Positions 35,334 through 47,408 of a DNA stretch of 64,000 nucleotides are shown in pieces. Under the pieces are notes generated by a model. The model was not told the DNA's origin. It searched no databases and worked only from the letters and a program-made list of their open reading frames with translations. Numbering within the stretch: position 1 is the first letter of the stretch; the number at the start of each line of letters is the position of its first letter. The stretch is from Bos javanicus (lineage: Eukaryota; Chordata; Mammalia; Artiodactyla; Bovidae): contig NC_083885.1 in NCBI RefSeq assembly GCF_032452875.1, positions 35,009,925 to 35,073,924 of the forward strand. Reading direction: 5' to 3'. The translations under genes were made by a program, and so were the position numbers.

Positions 35334-37559
35334 GCATTCCAGGAACAGGGAGACACATTGCGACAAGACTTGTGATCAGGTGAGTTTTCCAGGCCTATGT
35401 AAGAGCTGGACAGGGAGGCTGTGATTATGCCTCTGGATGGCTTTGAATGCCACACTAAGGAGTTTAGAACTTATTTAGGCTAGAGGTGAGAGGTCTGGAA
35501 GGTGTAGGGTATTTGTCACCCTCGCTGTCTAGGGCAGTACTGAAGAGGGGAAGGTTTGGGGTGGAATGAGGGCAATGACTGTGGTTCTCTTATCACTAGG
35601 CCCACAGAAGCACAGAGCTCCCACTCCATTTTTGATTGGCTCGTGTTGGTAAGAAATGTGAAGCTGGCTGGCGAAGGGTCAGGGGAGGGAGGCCCATCCC
35701 CATATCATGATCTCAGTGGAAAAGGCTGCTGTGAGGACATTTTGCTGCCAGGAGAGCCACAGAACTGGGCCCCATGAGTCACTGCTCAGTCCTGCAAGCT
35801 CAGCCCACAGACCCTGCTGTGGTCAGTGGCTCAGGTTGGCTCCAGGCCCAGCCCCCAGTGTTCCCCACTAGGCCCAGTTTGTCCCCATTTCTATTTGTCT
35901 CTCTGCCATCCTGGGGCTGTGCATCTTGCCACTCTCTGCCTCTTCTGTGGCCCTCTCCGACTGAGCCTCTGAATCTGCTTCCATTTGTGACTCTGGTTTA
36001 CATCTGGCTCATAAATGGAGAGTCTCAGGAGGGCAGGGCTGGTGTGACCAGTCTCAGGCACCCCTCAATTTTATTCCAGGCCCTGTGCTAGATACAAGAA
36101 ATACAGAAGTGGGCAATACATGGTCTCTGTCTTCACAAGGCTTACAATGCCCATTCTGTGCAGAGTGACTAAACTAAGGCCTGGCCCTGCCCCTGAATCT
36201 ATCCGCCTGTGCCCAGGGGTGCTGGGGTCAGCTATGGCCTGTGGCTTGAGGCCTCTTGTCTTTGGCTCTGGAGGGGTACATGTGCCGGCCAGCAGGTCTA
36301 ACCAGCTCTTCGGGCTCACAGGGGGCCTGGCTAGGGTGGGGGTGGGCAGACAGTGGGCAGCAGAAGGGGAGGGAGGGAGCTGGAGGCAGTGACTCAGTGG
36401 GGCGGCTCTAAAACAGCTGGGGAGGGAGCCAAGGCTGGTCCTGATGCTCGCTGAAGCTAGAGGAGGGTGGGATGAGAGGGCCTGCGGGGGGTTGGGGATG
36501 GAGCACGGTAACCCCAAGCCTCCTTACTCGCAGCCACATCCCCTGAAGAAGGAGGCTCCTGGGAGGCTGACTTGGTGCTGATGTGGCAGCTGGAACGGTG
36601 GGGAGGGGAGGATTGCTGGTGCTCCTTCTGATGCCCTGATTCTCTCCTCTGGCAGCTTCTTGAAGGAGGTGACTACCCTAGAGCCAGGGAAGCCACTGTA
36701 CCCACTGCCCTCTCTCTACAAGGAACCCAGGGCCTGAATAAGGTTATGGGGCACAGTGTCTTCTTCCGGCCACATAGCCTACCTTCTTATAATCTTCCCA
36801 CAAGTTTGGGGGAGTGTCAGTCCAGACCCACATGTCCCCAAAGGGACTTCACACCTCAGAGCCGAACGAATCTCACAGGTCAACTGTCCAAGTGACTTTC
36901 ACCAGTTCAGGATCCTCTGACCGAGCATGAAATGAAGGGCAGGGTTCCAACACAGCCCAAGAGCTGGCAGCAAGTGGACCTCTGACATACAGGTCTTTCC
37001 TAGTTCTCAGGGGGGAATCCCAGGAGAAAGGAACGACTTTCCTTCTTTCTTTTACAGGTGAGTAAGATGAGGCTCAAGAGGCACTGAGTTGCAGGAGCTC
37101 ACCTAGCAGGTAAGTGGAAGGGCACACCTGGCCCTCTGCTTTCAGAATCCTGTCCTCAGTTCCAGCCTCTTTGGCTGGATTTTGTGGCAGGGGATGTGGA
37201 GCTGGGGAGAGGGTGTATATGACAGAAGTGCCAAGAACGCAAGGGAGTGGAGAGTCCGGGCCTGGTGGATTCTGGCGAATCTGGGTCAGCACCCACTACA
37301 GAGATCCCTCCTTTCCTCTAGCCCAGACAGAGGCCCCCACGTCCCATCATGGGATCATACAAGCTGTCTCTCAGTGCCTGGGCCTGAGGACTGGAAAGGA
37401 AGATAGGGGCTGCAATGGAAGGGCCCCTCCCTCCATGAAGATACCCCTACTGGCTGCCAGCAGCACCAAGTAGCTAGTCTGGGCTTCCGGAGTCTCTCTT
37501 CCTAGGGGTCTCCAGGCTGACAGAGCGCTCCTTGTTTTGCCCAGGGAGGCTGGGGCTGT

Positions 37560-38470
37560 ACTCCCCCCATCCTGAGTGCATTCAAGAGCAGAAGCCTCCC
37601 CGCCTCGCTCCGCCAGCCCCCTCCCTCACTCCCAGGCGGACCCCTGGCTCACTCACCCTCCGCACCTACGCCGCCTTCCCAGCGGGGGAGCGCTTCTGGC
37701 GCGCAGAGCAGGCCAGGGGAGTGGGCGCCGTGGGAAGGCCGCTGGTCGTTGCCCCTACCGGCGGGCTGAGAAGCCAAGTCAAAGTCAGCTGGAAGCCCCG
37801 GGGGTGAAGCCGAGTCGTCCCGGCCCGCGGAGGGCGAGGGGGCGGCTCGGCAGGGGGCGCTGCGAGAGCCGGCGTTTCGGCGCTCTCCGGCCGGCTGGGG
37901 CTCGGGCGGCTGCCGTCGGGCCCGGCGGGGTGGGCGGTGGCTGCGTCCTCCGGCCCCCAGGGGGCGGTGCGGCGCCGCCGGGTTCCCTGCTGCGCCCGTG
38001 CCGCCCCCGCGGTCTGGAGGCTGCGCGCAGTAGCAGTCGTCGAGGCAGCGGTGCGGTACGTTCGAGGACTCCGGCTGCCTGGCGTCCTGGGTTTGCGGTT
38101 CCCCGTCGGCGCGTCCTGGGGTTGTGAGCGTGACCCGGGGGCGGGCGAGGGAACGGGCGCGCGAGCCCATGGCGAGGCCGAGGTCGGCCGGGCCGCCTTG
38201 AGCGCGAGCACGAGGCGGCGCCCCGCCCTCGTCGTGAGCGTTGCACCCGCGCAGGCCGCCCCCCAGCGTGGGGCCCTCCGGGCGAAAGCCCACGGGAGCG
38301 TGGCACCGCCGGTCCCGAGCTGGACGGAGAGATCCCAGCCTTTCTCCCTTCTCCTCAGGCCTCAACTGCGACAGCCGCTGTGCTCCCGGTGCCGGGCACC
38401 AAGACTGGTGCCTCCTACGGCCTAGTGCCTTCTGCCTGCCTCACCCGCCGAGCTCTACCCGGCCATCTTC
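37560..38470 (+). promoter_or_regulatory. CpG island, probable PLEKHG4 promoter and first noncoding exon
   Basis: This is a dense CpG block with many GC boxes, ending about 100 bp before the PLEKHG4 coding exon. The coding exon is preceded by an acceptor-like tract ending at 38543 (TTGGAGCAG|GCCC), so the 5'UTR is probably spliced from an upstream exon in this island. The exact first exon is not resolvable here. Long open frames on both strands reflect base composition. Confidence 0.65.
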
Positions 38471-38566
38471 AACGTCTTTCCTGGATGAGCTGAGGTCTTA
38501 GTTCACACCGAGGGCTTAGCTCCTCTCCCTTTTGCTTGGAGCAGGCCCACGCTTAAGGAAGGGGTG

Positions 38567-41500
38567 ATGGAAGGGCCCCTGGAGGATGGGGATGAGTCTC
38601 CAGAGTCCCAGGGCCATGCCACCGACTGGAGATTTGCTGTGTGCAGTTTCAGAGATGCCTGGGATGAGGGGGAACCTGCTCCCCAGATGCAGGCTAAGAA
38701 CCCCCATCCTCCAAGCCCACTAGCAGGGGCAGCCCAGGGGGAGGAGCTCCAGGGCAGCCCTCTGCCTGGTGAACTTCAGTCACCCACAGGACAGATGGTT
38801 GCAGATGAGTCGGGGCATGGCCAGAAGGGCACATTAAGAGGATCTTCTGTCCACATGAAGGAACCAGCCTCCTCTGGAGTGAAGATCCTCCTAAGTCCAA
38901 TGTCTTGCCACCTTAGTCTGGCACAGGGTGAGAATGACAGCCAAGGAGGAGACTTGGCAGGGGACTCAGTTTCAGGCAGGGTCATGCCAGTCCGCTTGGA
39001 CCCTGAAGTGTTGGACAGTGACCCTGTGAACCATGGAGGTCTTTTATCTGAGACATCGTCAGAGCTACTGGAGGCAGGTAACGAAGGCTGGGCCAGGGAA
39101 GTCTTGGGAGGGAAGAAGGGAGGGTACCTGAAGGTGGGGAGGCTTCTGATCCTACTCAGGCTAAAGCCCAGGTGCAAATAGGGGGTCTCTGGGTAGATTG
39201 CCCAGTGTAGACCCAAGCGGTTTTCCTCGCCAAGACTCCCACAGATCCAGACTCTTGAAGTCCACTGACTACCTCCTGGCCCAAGACATTGCCTGGGAGC
39301 TACTTGCCAGTGGCATGGCTGCCCTGCCAGGTAGCTAGCTGGGAGACACTAAAGGCGGTACAGGTGGGGTGGGTTGATTGAGCAGATGTTCACTGCCTTT
39401 TCCCCACAGGGACTCGAGATGTAGAAGGCCGGGCAGTGCTGCTTCTGTGTGCCCATAACTCAGCTTGGAATCACCCCAAGTGCAACAGCCATGAGCTCGT
39501 CCGCCTCCTGCTCTACTTGCAAAGCATCCCCAGGTTGGGGGAGGAGGTTGGGGGACAGAACCTGAGCCAGGAGATGGTAGGGTTGGGGAAATAGATACTC
39601 AACAAAAGCCTGCTCCTTTAGGCCCAAAGTACAGACCTTGGGACTGACCGTGCTGGTGGACGCCCGGATTTGTTCCCCAAGCTCCTCCATATTCTGGGGG
39701 CTCAGCCAACTGCAAGTGAGTACAGGATTGTAGCTCCCTTCTTCCCCCTAGCCATTCCTTTCGTGTAGGGTCGGGATCAGGCCTGAGCTCAGATTCTTTG
39801 CAGGAAGCAGTCCCAGGATCAGTGCACCGTGTGCTGCTGGTGGGAAAGCTGCCAGAGGAAGTGCCTGCAGGGCTTCAGGTACTGAGCCATTTTGGTCAGG
39901 GTGGAGATGGGGTGAGTCCCCACCAGGCCCGAGTCCACTACACCTTTTTCTGCAGATAGAGCATCTATCCTCTCACCAAAGCCTGCTGACCCACATCTCC
40001 ACCTCAGAGTTGCTCACTTCACTAGGAGGAGGCCTGCCTTACTGTCACCAAGCTTGGCTGGACTTCCGGATGGTCAGTACACTGGGTGGGGCATTGGGTG
40101 GATGGGCAGGCAATATGGTTAGCAGAGGAGCTCCCCCTGGGCTGGCTTGGGCAGTGCATAGCTGGCTGCAGTGGCCTAGGATCCAAGATGCCTGGGACCA
40201 GCCCTGTGCTCTGTGCTGGTCATGCCTGCCTCTGTTCACAGCGTCTGGAAGCCCTCCTGCAGAGCTGCCAGGTGGTTTGTGCCCTGCTTCAGGGAGCCAT
40301 TGAGAGCATGAAGGCTGTGCCTCAGCCTGTGGAGTCTGGGGTGAGTGTCCCCTCTTGACACCTCCCCAAATTCTCCCTATCTTTCTTCCCCTTCTCCCAC
40401 ATGCGCCTCTACTACCCGTTTCTCTTAATCATAGGAAGTCAGTCGACTGCTGCAGCAGGCACGGGTCCTGATGGAGCATGTGCTAGACTCTCCACGGTTG
40501 GCATGGCTACAATGCCAGGGAGCCTTGGAGCTGACGTGGCTAAAGCAAGAGGTCCCAGAGGTGACCCTGAGCCCAGACTACAGGTAGGTACAAGCCCAGG
40601 TCTTGCCCCAGCCCATTATATCTCATGCCAAGGACTCAGTGTCTGGCCCAGACCAGCCAGGATTATGGTCCCAGGACAGGGTCAAGTGGAGCTAGGCACC
40701 TGGAAGGGGCACTAAGACATGTACCATGCACCAGGTCAGCAGTGGACGAGGTTGAGGAGCTGTATGGCCGCGTGGATGGATTGTTGCACCAACTGACACT
40801 GCAGGGTAACCGCCGAATACAAGCACTGGAGTTGGTCCAGACGCTGGAGGCCCAGGAGGGCGAGCTGCACCAGGTGGGAGCTATCCGCCCTGGTGGGCCC
40901 CACCTCTAATCTTAAGCATCACCCCCACCCCATAGCAACTCTCCTTTCCTTGTTTGTACTCCTCCAGATGGAAGTGTGGCTTCAGCAGGTGGGCTGGCCA
41001 GCACTTGAGGAGCCCAGGGAGCCTTCACTGGACGTGCTGCTTCAGGCCCAAGGCCCTTTTCGGGAGCTGGACCAGATTGCTCAGGTGAGTTTGGTTACTT
41101 GTTCCTCGTGTAGGTATTGGAGCACTTTGCCAGAAACTTGGAATGCAAAGTGGGTAAAAGTAAATCTAGTCTTTATTCTCTTGGAAATAACAGTGAAGCG
41201 GAGGAGATCAGTTGTAACCAAAGATTGAAAGTCATGTGTATGTTCTTTTTTGGAGAAGGGAATGGCAACCCACTCCAGTATTCTTGCCTGGAGAATCCCA
41301 TGGACAGGGGAGCCTGGCAAACTACCATCCATGAGGTTGCAAAGAGTTGGACATGACTGTGCGACTGAGCACATTTGTTCTTTGTGTGCAAAAGTTCTAG
41401 AGACAAGCAATACAGGTATTTCTATCTGAGTGTATGATAAAGTCCTGAATGAGGAGGGGTATTGGGCAAACTCTCTTGAGATAGTGACTTTGATCTGAGA

Positions 41501-44500
41501 TCTGAAGGATAGGTTGACGTTAACCAGGCAGAAGAGGGTTAGAGAAAAGACATGTTTCAGACTGAGGAAGCAAAAAGCATGTACAAAGGTCCTGTGATAG
41601 GAGGGAGCGTGGCTTGCCTGAGGAACCATCAGAAAGTCAGCGAGGATGAAATATAGTGCAGAAGAGGGAGGGAGAGTAGGGTGAGATGAGGTAAAATGAG
41701 GCTGGAAGAATGGCCAGTGGCCGGGAACTGGTCCTGTAACAGAGTACAATTTAAGCAGGAAGATCGTACAATCAGATCTGTATTCTAGAAAGATTACCAT
41801 AGTTCCTGGGTAGACAGTGATTTGGTGGATGGACATGCAGAGTCCATTGAAGAGGCACTTGTAGTGGTCCAGATGGGAATGATGCTTACTCTGGCCAGGA
41901 TGGTGGCAGAGGAGATAACATTTGAGAAGTTGATGGGATTCAGTGGTGAATACATGTGAAGCTGTGAGAAGGAGAAGTGTTTACAAAGGTGAATAGGTAC
42001 TGTTTCCTGAGAGACAGACCTTCTGGGGGAAAGGGCATTCATCTGTCCAGCCTTGGATGTACTTTGGAAATGACCATGAGGGAAGGAGAGGGAGCACTGA
42101 GTGTAGAGGCTTATTTGGTGGTTGTAGGTGTATGGGTGGTATTTGAAGTGTATGTGCACATGATTGCCTGAGAGAGAGTGGGCCGTCTTCAGGAACACCA
42201 AGGTTTAGCAACTGAGCTAAGGGATGGGGGATCAGGAGGGGGGGAAGCACTAGAGAAAGCCAAGGAGAATCAGGGAGTGGGGAGAGGTCAGGGGAGCTAG
42301 AGGAGAGAGGTTTGGTACTACTGAATGGTAAGAGTCAGAGGAAGCCTGAGAAGTGCTGGGGATGGGGAGTGAAGTGGGGTTGCAGAAGGCCAACATAGTT
42401 AACAAGTAATGATGAAAATAATGGTTTCTCCAGGGAGTTTCGCTGTGGAGAGGAGAACAGAGAGAGGGGGTTGGGGGAGGGGTTGCGGAGGTCTGGTCTT
42501 CACAGAAGTGACTTGATGATGCCTGCAGACATCCATGGAAAAGACCTGGGCTCAGCAACTGCAATGCCAGGCCTAGGCTTGCTGATTCCAGGCTCTGTCT
42601 CCAGGAACAGGTCAGGCGAGGGGAGAAATGTCTGCAGCCACTGGTTGGCTGTGATGCGGCCGAACTGGGCCCCTTTGGGGCCCGCTTTCTGACCCTGCAA
42701 ACCCAGCTGGCCGACTTCTCTAGGGCTTTGGCCCAGCGGCGGCAGCGACTGGCAGATGCTGAGAGACTCTTGCAGTTCTTCAAGCAGGTGCGTGAAGGGT
42801 CCTGTCCCTGGTTTCAGGTGGTCAGAGAAGTCAGAGGGGTGGCTGCTTAGTGCTACGGCAGCCTGAGCTTTGAAGGATATTGTGCCTGTTTTCTCTCCCT
42901 GTTTTCAGTCCGATGCCCAAATCTACTGGGGATGTAGCCTGGGGCCACCGTTCTGTGGGGCTGGGGGGAGATAGAGGAGAAGGCTCAGCAGTCTTGGGGA
43001 GATCCTTCCTCAGTGCCCATCTGGCCTTGGTGTTGCAGGCCTTGACCTGGGCCGAGGAGGGGCGGCAAGTGTTGGCAGAGCTGGAACAGGAGCACCCAGG
43101 GGTTGTGCTGCAGCGGCTGCAGCTGCATTGGACCAAGTACCCGGACTTGCCTCCTGCCCACTTCCGAAAGATGTGGGCTTTAGCCACAGGGCTGGGATCT
43201 GAGGCCATTCGCCATGAGTGCCGCGGGGCCTGGGCGCAGTGCCAGGACACCTGGCTGGCCCTGGATCAGAAGTTAGAAGCTGCTCTGAAGTCACCCCCAA
43301 CGGGTAGCACAGCTAGCCTGTGTGTCAACCGGGTCCCAGCGGTACCTGCTGTCCCTCCCCTGAGGAAAGCCTATAGCCTTGATCGGAATCTGGGATTGAG
43401 TCTTAGAGAACCTGCCCACCAGTGCCACCATGAGGCCATTGTACCTGCCTGCCACAGACCAGAGGCTGGAGGTGGTGCCCAGTCAGGGTCATGCCCCACC
43501 GTGCCTCCTCCAGGGAGCTGTGACCCCAGGAGCCCCAACAGGTACAGAGAGTGGGCAGGGCAGGGAGGGCGGTGGCAGGGCGGATGTCTCAGGTCCTGAC
43601 TCCACCTCCCTGGTAGACTTCAGCTGGTGCTGGCGGAGATGGTGGCTACGGAGCGGGAGTATGTCCGTGCCCTGGACTACACCATGGAGAACTACTTCCC
43701 TGAGCTGGATCGCCCTGATGTGCCCCAGGGCCTCCGTGGCCAGCGTGCCCAACTCTTTGGCAACCTGGAGAAGCTGTGGGACTTCCACCGCCATTTTTTC
43801 TTGCGTGAGCTGGAGGCCTGTACCCAGCACCCGCCCCGGGTGGCCTATGCCTTCCTGCGCCATGTAAGCCCCACAGGCCACGCGGCCCCTGGCTGATCCT
43901 GCAACACTCAACAGCGAGCTACTGGGTCTGGCCTTGGTGTCAGGTCCTGTGATGGGTACAGCTATGAGCAGGACCAACTGGCCCCTGTTCTCCAGGGTGC
44001 TTTTAGTTTAGCAGAGGAGATGTGAGTGTGAAATAGATAATTCCAGATTATAATTGGGATTAGAAAAAAATCCAGATAGGTGATAGTGAGTTAGCAGTGA
44101 GGCAGGGGTACCCCCTTTAGAGAGAACAGTTAGAGGCACCTTAAGAGAAGCTGATGTTTGAGCTAAGGCCAGAGGGAGGGACTGTAGTCAGAGCATTCCA
44201 TTCAGAGGAAAGATCAAGTACAACGTGCTGGGCAGGAAAGTGGCCCAGTGGTTGAGAAGGAGACGGGTCAGTGTAGCTTAGTGTTGTGAGCAGGGGAAGG
44301 GTCGTCTGAGGTGAGATGAGACCAGAGCAGAGCTCTTGGGGCTGTGGGAGTGGCAGGGCTGTGTGCAGGACTTCCTCCCCAGAGCCCTGTAGGCAAGCCC
44401 CTCCCTGCACAGCGCCTGTTCCTGCCAGATCACCCGTCACTCCAAGCAGGGCAGGTAGGATCTGTCGGTGGGAGGCTTCCTGGGAACACGTTGGCCATTT

Positions 44501-46686
44501 GGGCCTCCCGAGCTGAGAGTGGTCTGACCCCCTTGGATGCTGGCCCATTGGCACCTGGTCAAGCTGTGTATCTTTGCAGAGGGTGCAGTTTGGGATGTAC
44601 GCACTCTACAGCAAGAATAAACCGCGCTCCGATGCCCTGATGACCAGCTATGGTCACGTCTTCTTCAGGGTGGGTGAGCCTGAGACTGTAGTGGGAGGAG
44701 GGATGGAGCAAACAACGGGAAGCTCCCTGACGGTGTCTGATGCACCCGGCAGGACAAGCAGCAGGCACTGGGGGACCACTTGGACTTGGCCTCCTACCTG
44801 CTGAAGCCCATCCAGCGCATGAGCAAGTATGCGCTGCTGCTGCAGGAGCTGGCACGGGCCTGCGGGGGACCCGCACAGGAGCTGAGTGCCCTGCGGGCTG
44901 CCCAGAGCCTCGTGCACTTCCAGCTGCGACACGGCAATGACTTGCTAGCCATGGATGCCATCCAGGGCTGTGACGTGAGTCTTGGCAGGCCATGGTGGCC
45001 AGGGGCAGTGGGTGTGAAGGGAGGGGGCAGAAGAGGCCAGGCACCCACCAGGCCCCCACTTGGCAGGTCAACCTCAAGGAACAGGGCCAGTTGGTCCGGC
45101 AGGATGAGTTCACAGTCCGCTGTGGGCGCCACAAATCCCTGCGTCGCATTTTCCTCTTTGAGGAGCTGTTGCTCTTCAGCAAGCCTCGCCGAGGACCCAC
45201 AGGCATTGACATGTTTACCTACAAGCGCTCCTTCAAGGTAGGCCCAACCCGGCCCCTCCCCGTACCTCCAGCGCCCCTACCCTACAGCCTCACTGAGCTC
45301 CTCTCCTGGCCACACAGATGGCAGACCTTGGCCTCACTGAGTGCTGTGGGGACAACAACTTGCGCTTTGAGATCTGGTTTCGCCGTCGCAAGGCTAGGGA
45401 CACCTTTGTGCTACAAGCTGCCAGCTTGGCCACCAAGCAGGCCTGGACAGCTGACATCTCCCGCCTGCTCTGGAGGCAGGCCGTCCACAACAAGGGTGGG
45501 TGTCTGCCCCATTTCATCCCACGATCCCCTCCTTGGAGAGCTTACATTGTCCCAGAGGGGTCCCAGCGAGGGCCTCAGGAACTGGAAACACTGGGGAGGG
45601 TGGAAAAGGTCCAGCAGCAACAGCCAGCACAGGAGAAAGAACTCAAGTCAGGCAGTCCTGATGTCACCATCTCAGGCTGAGGACATGTAAACCTCTGAGT
45701 GTTTGGTGCACAGGACAATCCCCAGGCTATAGGTGTCCAGGAGAGACTTGTATGAGGAGGAGGAGTGATAAAGGGCTGGGCTGATGTCCAGACACCCACT
45801 TTCCACCCAGAGGTGCGCATGGCTGAGATGGTGTCTATGGGTGTGGGGAACAAGGCCTTCCGGGACATCGCACCCAGCGAAGAAGCTATCAACGACCGCA
45901 CCGTCAACTATATCCTGAAGTGCCAAGGTAGCAGACAGGCTGCGGGGGTGGGGTGGGGAGAGCTGCTCAGGGAGCGGTGTGGGCCTCTGGCAGCCCTAGC
46001 CTGCACTCCCCTCAGGACCTCGGCCCAGCTGGGCTCTGGCCTGACCCAACCGGACTCTCTCATGCAGCGGTTCGCTCTCGGGCCTCCATTGCTGTGGCTC
46101 CTCTTGACTCTGACAGCCCCTACCTGGGGGCCTCAGGCACCCTTCCTGGAGATCCTGCCTCTTGCTCCGTACTGGGGTCCCTCAACCTGCATCTGCACAG
46201 AGACCCAGCTCTTCTGGGGTTCCGCTGGCCCCTGTATTCCACCAGTTTCCCAGAGGAAGCAGCACTGGAGACTGATGCCGAACTGGGCAGCCAGCCATCT
46301 TTGAGTAGGTTTCTGGGCTTTCCCAGAGGCAGGAGGGCATGGCTTGGGATCTGGGCCTCCCCTTCTGACAGCTCACCTGGACTCTATTCCCAGCTCCTGA
46401 GGACTCAGAGGTTTCCTCCCAATGCCCATCAGCCAGTGGCTCCAGTGGCTCAGACAGCAGCTGTGTGTCAGGGCAGATCCTGGGCAAGGGCCTGGAGGAC
46501 TTGTCCTACGTGAGTGTCATTTTGCCTCGTACCTACCAGCGCTTTCTCAGCTCTACCTGGGCCTATGGTACCCTTGTCTTTAGGTGGAAATGAGGGTGGT
46601 GGGACAGAGCCATTCCTTAGAGACCCCACCTGGATCCTGAGCCAGGGAAATATATGTTCATACTTGGCTTTGTACCACAGGTCTGA
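38567..46686 (+). CDS. PLEKHG4: PLEKHG4 (puratrophin-1), Rho guanine-nucleotide exchange factor, complete, 21 coding exons
   Basis: PLEKHG4 activates Rho-family GTPases through a DH-PH module and acts in cytoskeletal control. Exons: 38567-39077, 39235-39330, 39410-39533, 39622-39715, 39804-39878, 39956-40072, 40242-40340, 40435-40583, 40735-40873, 40968-41084, 42605-42787, 43039-43541, 43617-43863, 44580-44669, 44753-44974, 45067-45237, 45318-45495, 45811-45927, 46068-46304, 46394-46509 and 46681-46686. The total is 1196 codons plus stop (human about 1191). The start is ATG at 38567, protein MEGPLEDGDESPES; the in-frame GTG just before it is not needed. Exons 3-6 resemble a CRAL-TRIO-like fold, and exons 8-11 a spectrin-like helical segment. 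The DH domain begins near residue 737 (LQLVLAEMVATEREYVRALDY) and runs to about 915. The PH domain covers about 923-1035 (exons 16-17). All joins keep frame. Exon 2 uses an unusual AAG acceptor, and the last exon adds only Val plus stop. Confidence 0.96.
41249..41375 (+). mobile_element. 5'-truncated Bov-tA/Bov-A SINE in PLEKHG4 intron 10
   Basis: GGGAATGGCAACCCACTCCA through AGAGTTGGACATGACTGTGC is the 3' half of the family. TGTTCTTT flanks it at 41241-41248 and 41376-41383. Confidence 0.85.
41376..42604 (+). other. PLEKHG4: Rest of PLEKHG4 intron 10, no gene seen
   Basis: The sequence looks unique, with G/A-rich runs at about 42220-42500. Long antisense open frames here have no family resemblance and no supporting splice sites. 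Confidence 0.5.
46681..46686 (+). CDS. PLEKHG4: PLEKHG4 terminal coding exon (Val + stop)
   Basis: Exon 20 ends TCC TAC at 46509, followed by a consensus donor GTGAGT. The acceptor TTTGTACCACAG ends at 46680, and the next codons are GTC TGA. The spliced end reads LEDLSYV-stop, which parallels the human LEDLPCV end. The intron is only 171 bp. If it is retained, translation would run on for 25 residues after a Val read from the donor GTG and stop at 46591-46593. Confidence 0.8.
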   Translation, partial: V

Positions 46687-47276
46687 GCCTGGGCTTGAAG
46701 GTGGGCAGTGGATCCAGGAGTCTTTAGATCCAAGGAGCATCATCTCCCTGGAGATCTGCTATGACCAGGCCATGGGCAGCACCTGGGTCACCTCCAGCCC
46801 ATATGCACAGTGCTGTCAACCACCCATTCTGATGTCTGTGTCCATTGGACAGATCGGCGGTGACCTCTCCAGGGGATTCTGGCAGCAGAGCCTAAATAAG
46901 CACCCTCATTTTGGGTTCCTGGCCCATGTCCCCTTCGGTCCCCATCTTCTTCTCTCACCCAGAGCAGAAGGTGGATGTTTCTATGCTGTAGGCTAGTGGG
47001 ATGTTGAGTGGCTCTGGTAGTGACTAAGCTGCCCCACCCTTCAGGAGGAACAGAGGTGGGTTCCTCGCCACTGCTTCCCAACTCCAGGTCTCAAAGCCAG
47101 GCTCATCCCTACTGGACTCTTCCTCTTGCCTGCCCTAGCTCCCCAGTCCAGTTTGGTTACATGGACTCAGAGGTTTTTGAATAGCTTTCAGTTAGAGTTG
47201 TATAAGATCATTTCACTGGTTGTAAGGTCTTTGGTTCTCAGAGATGGAGTCCAGACCCTTGACTTGTGATTTATCC

Positions 47277-47282
47277 TTTATT
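47277..47282 (-). terminator. Poly(A) signal for KCTD19
   Basis: AATAAA on the minus strand lies 127 bp after the KCTD19 stop codon. It sits inside the predicted 3'UTR of PLEKHG4. Confidence 0.65.
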
Positions 47283-47289
47283 TGTTTAT

Positions 47290-47302
47290 AATAAAAAATA
47301 AA
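47290..47302 (+). terminator. Two overlapping poly(A) signals for PLEKHG4
   Basis: AATAAA occurs twice here, seven bases apart, about 600 bp after the PLEKHG4 stop. A G/T-rich region follows at about 47350-47380. Confidence 0.7.
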
Positions 47303-47408
47303 CTGATAATGCACCCTTCGGTGGAGACATCCCTGGTTAAAATGCATCTTGGCAATGGGATGGGTGGGATGTGGGGGCAGCATATCTCCCCAAGCATGGC
47401 CGGGCACC

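Larger units (their letters stand above)
33061..37560. other. SLC9A5-PLEKHG4 intergenic region
   Basis: It holds a few old repeats and one Bov-tA (listed). The rest shows no exon-like frame with splice sites. A cluster near 36388-36425 combines TGACTCAG, GGGGCGG and CAGCTG motifs and could be regulatory, which is inference only. Confidence 0.5.
46687..47320 (+). other. PLEKHG4: PLEKHG4 3'UTR (inferred)
   Basis: The stretch after the stop has no further gene signal. It ends at overlapping AATAAA signals at 47290-47295 and 47297-47302, so cleavage is expected near 47315. Confidence 0.6.

Noticed and set aside
37649..38365. Long open frames on both strands in the PLEKHG4 CpG island (up to 238 codons)
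   Set aside because: High GC content removes stop codons. There is no family resemblance, and the frames overlap in several registers.
38564..38566. Upstream in-frame GTG as PLEKHG4 start
   Set aside because: The ATG at 38567 directly follows, has a good Kozak context, and matches the known N-terminus.
41081..41836. 251-codon minus-strand frame in PLEKHG4 intron 10
   Set aside because: It runs through a SINE fragment and unique intron, with no domain and no splice support.
46510..46593. A stop-loss C-terminal extension of PLEKHG4
   Set aside because: A canonical 171-bp intron explains the sequence and restores the expected end. The extension is only expected if the intron is retained.
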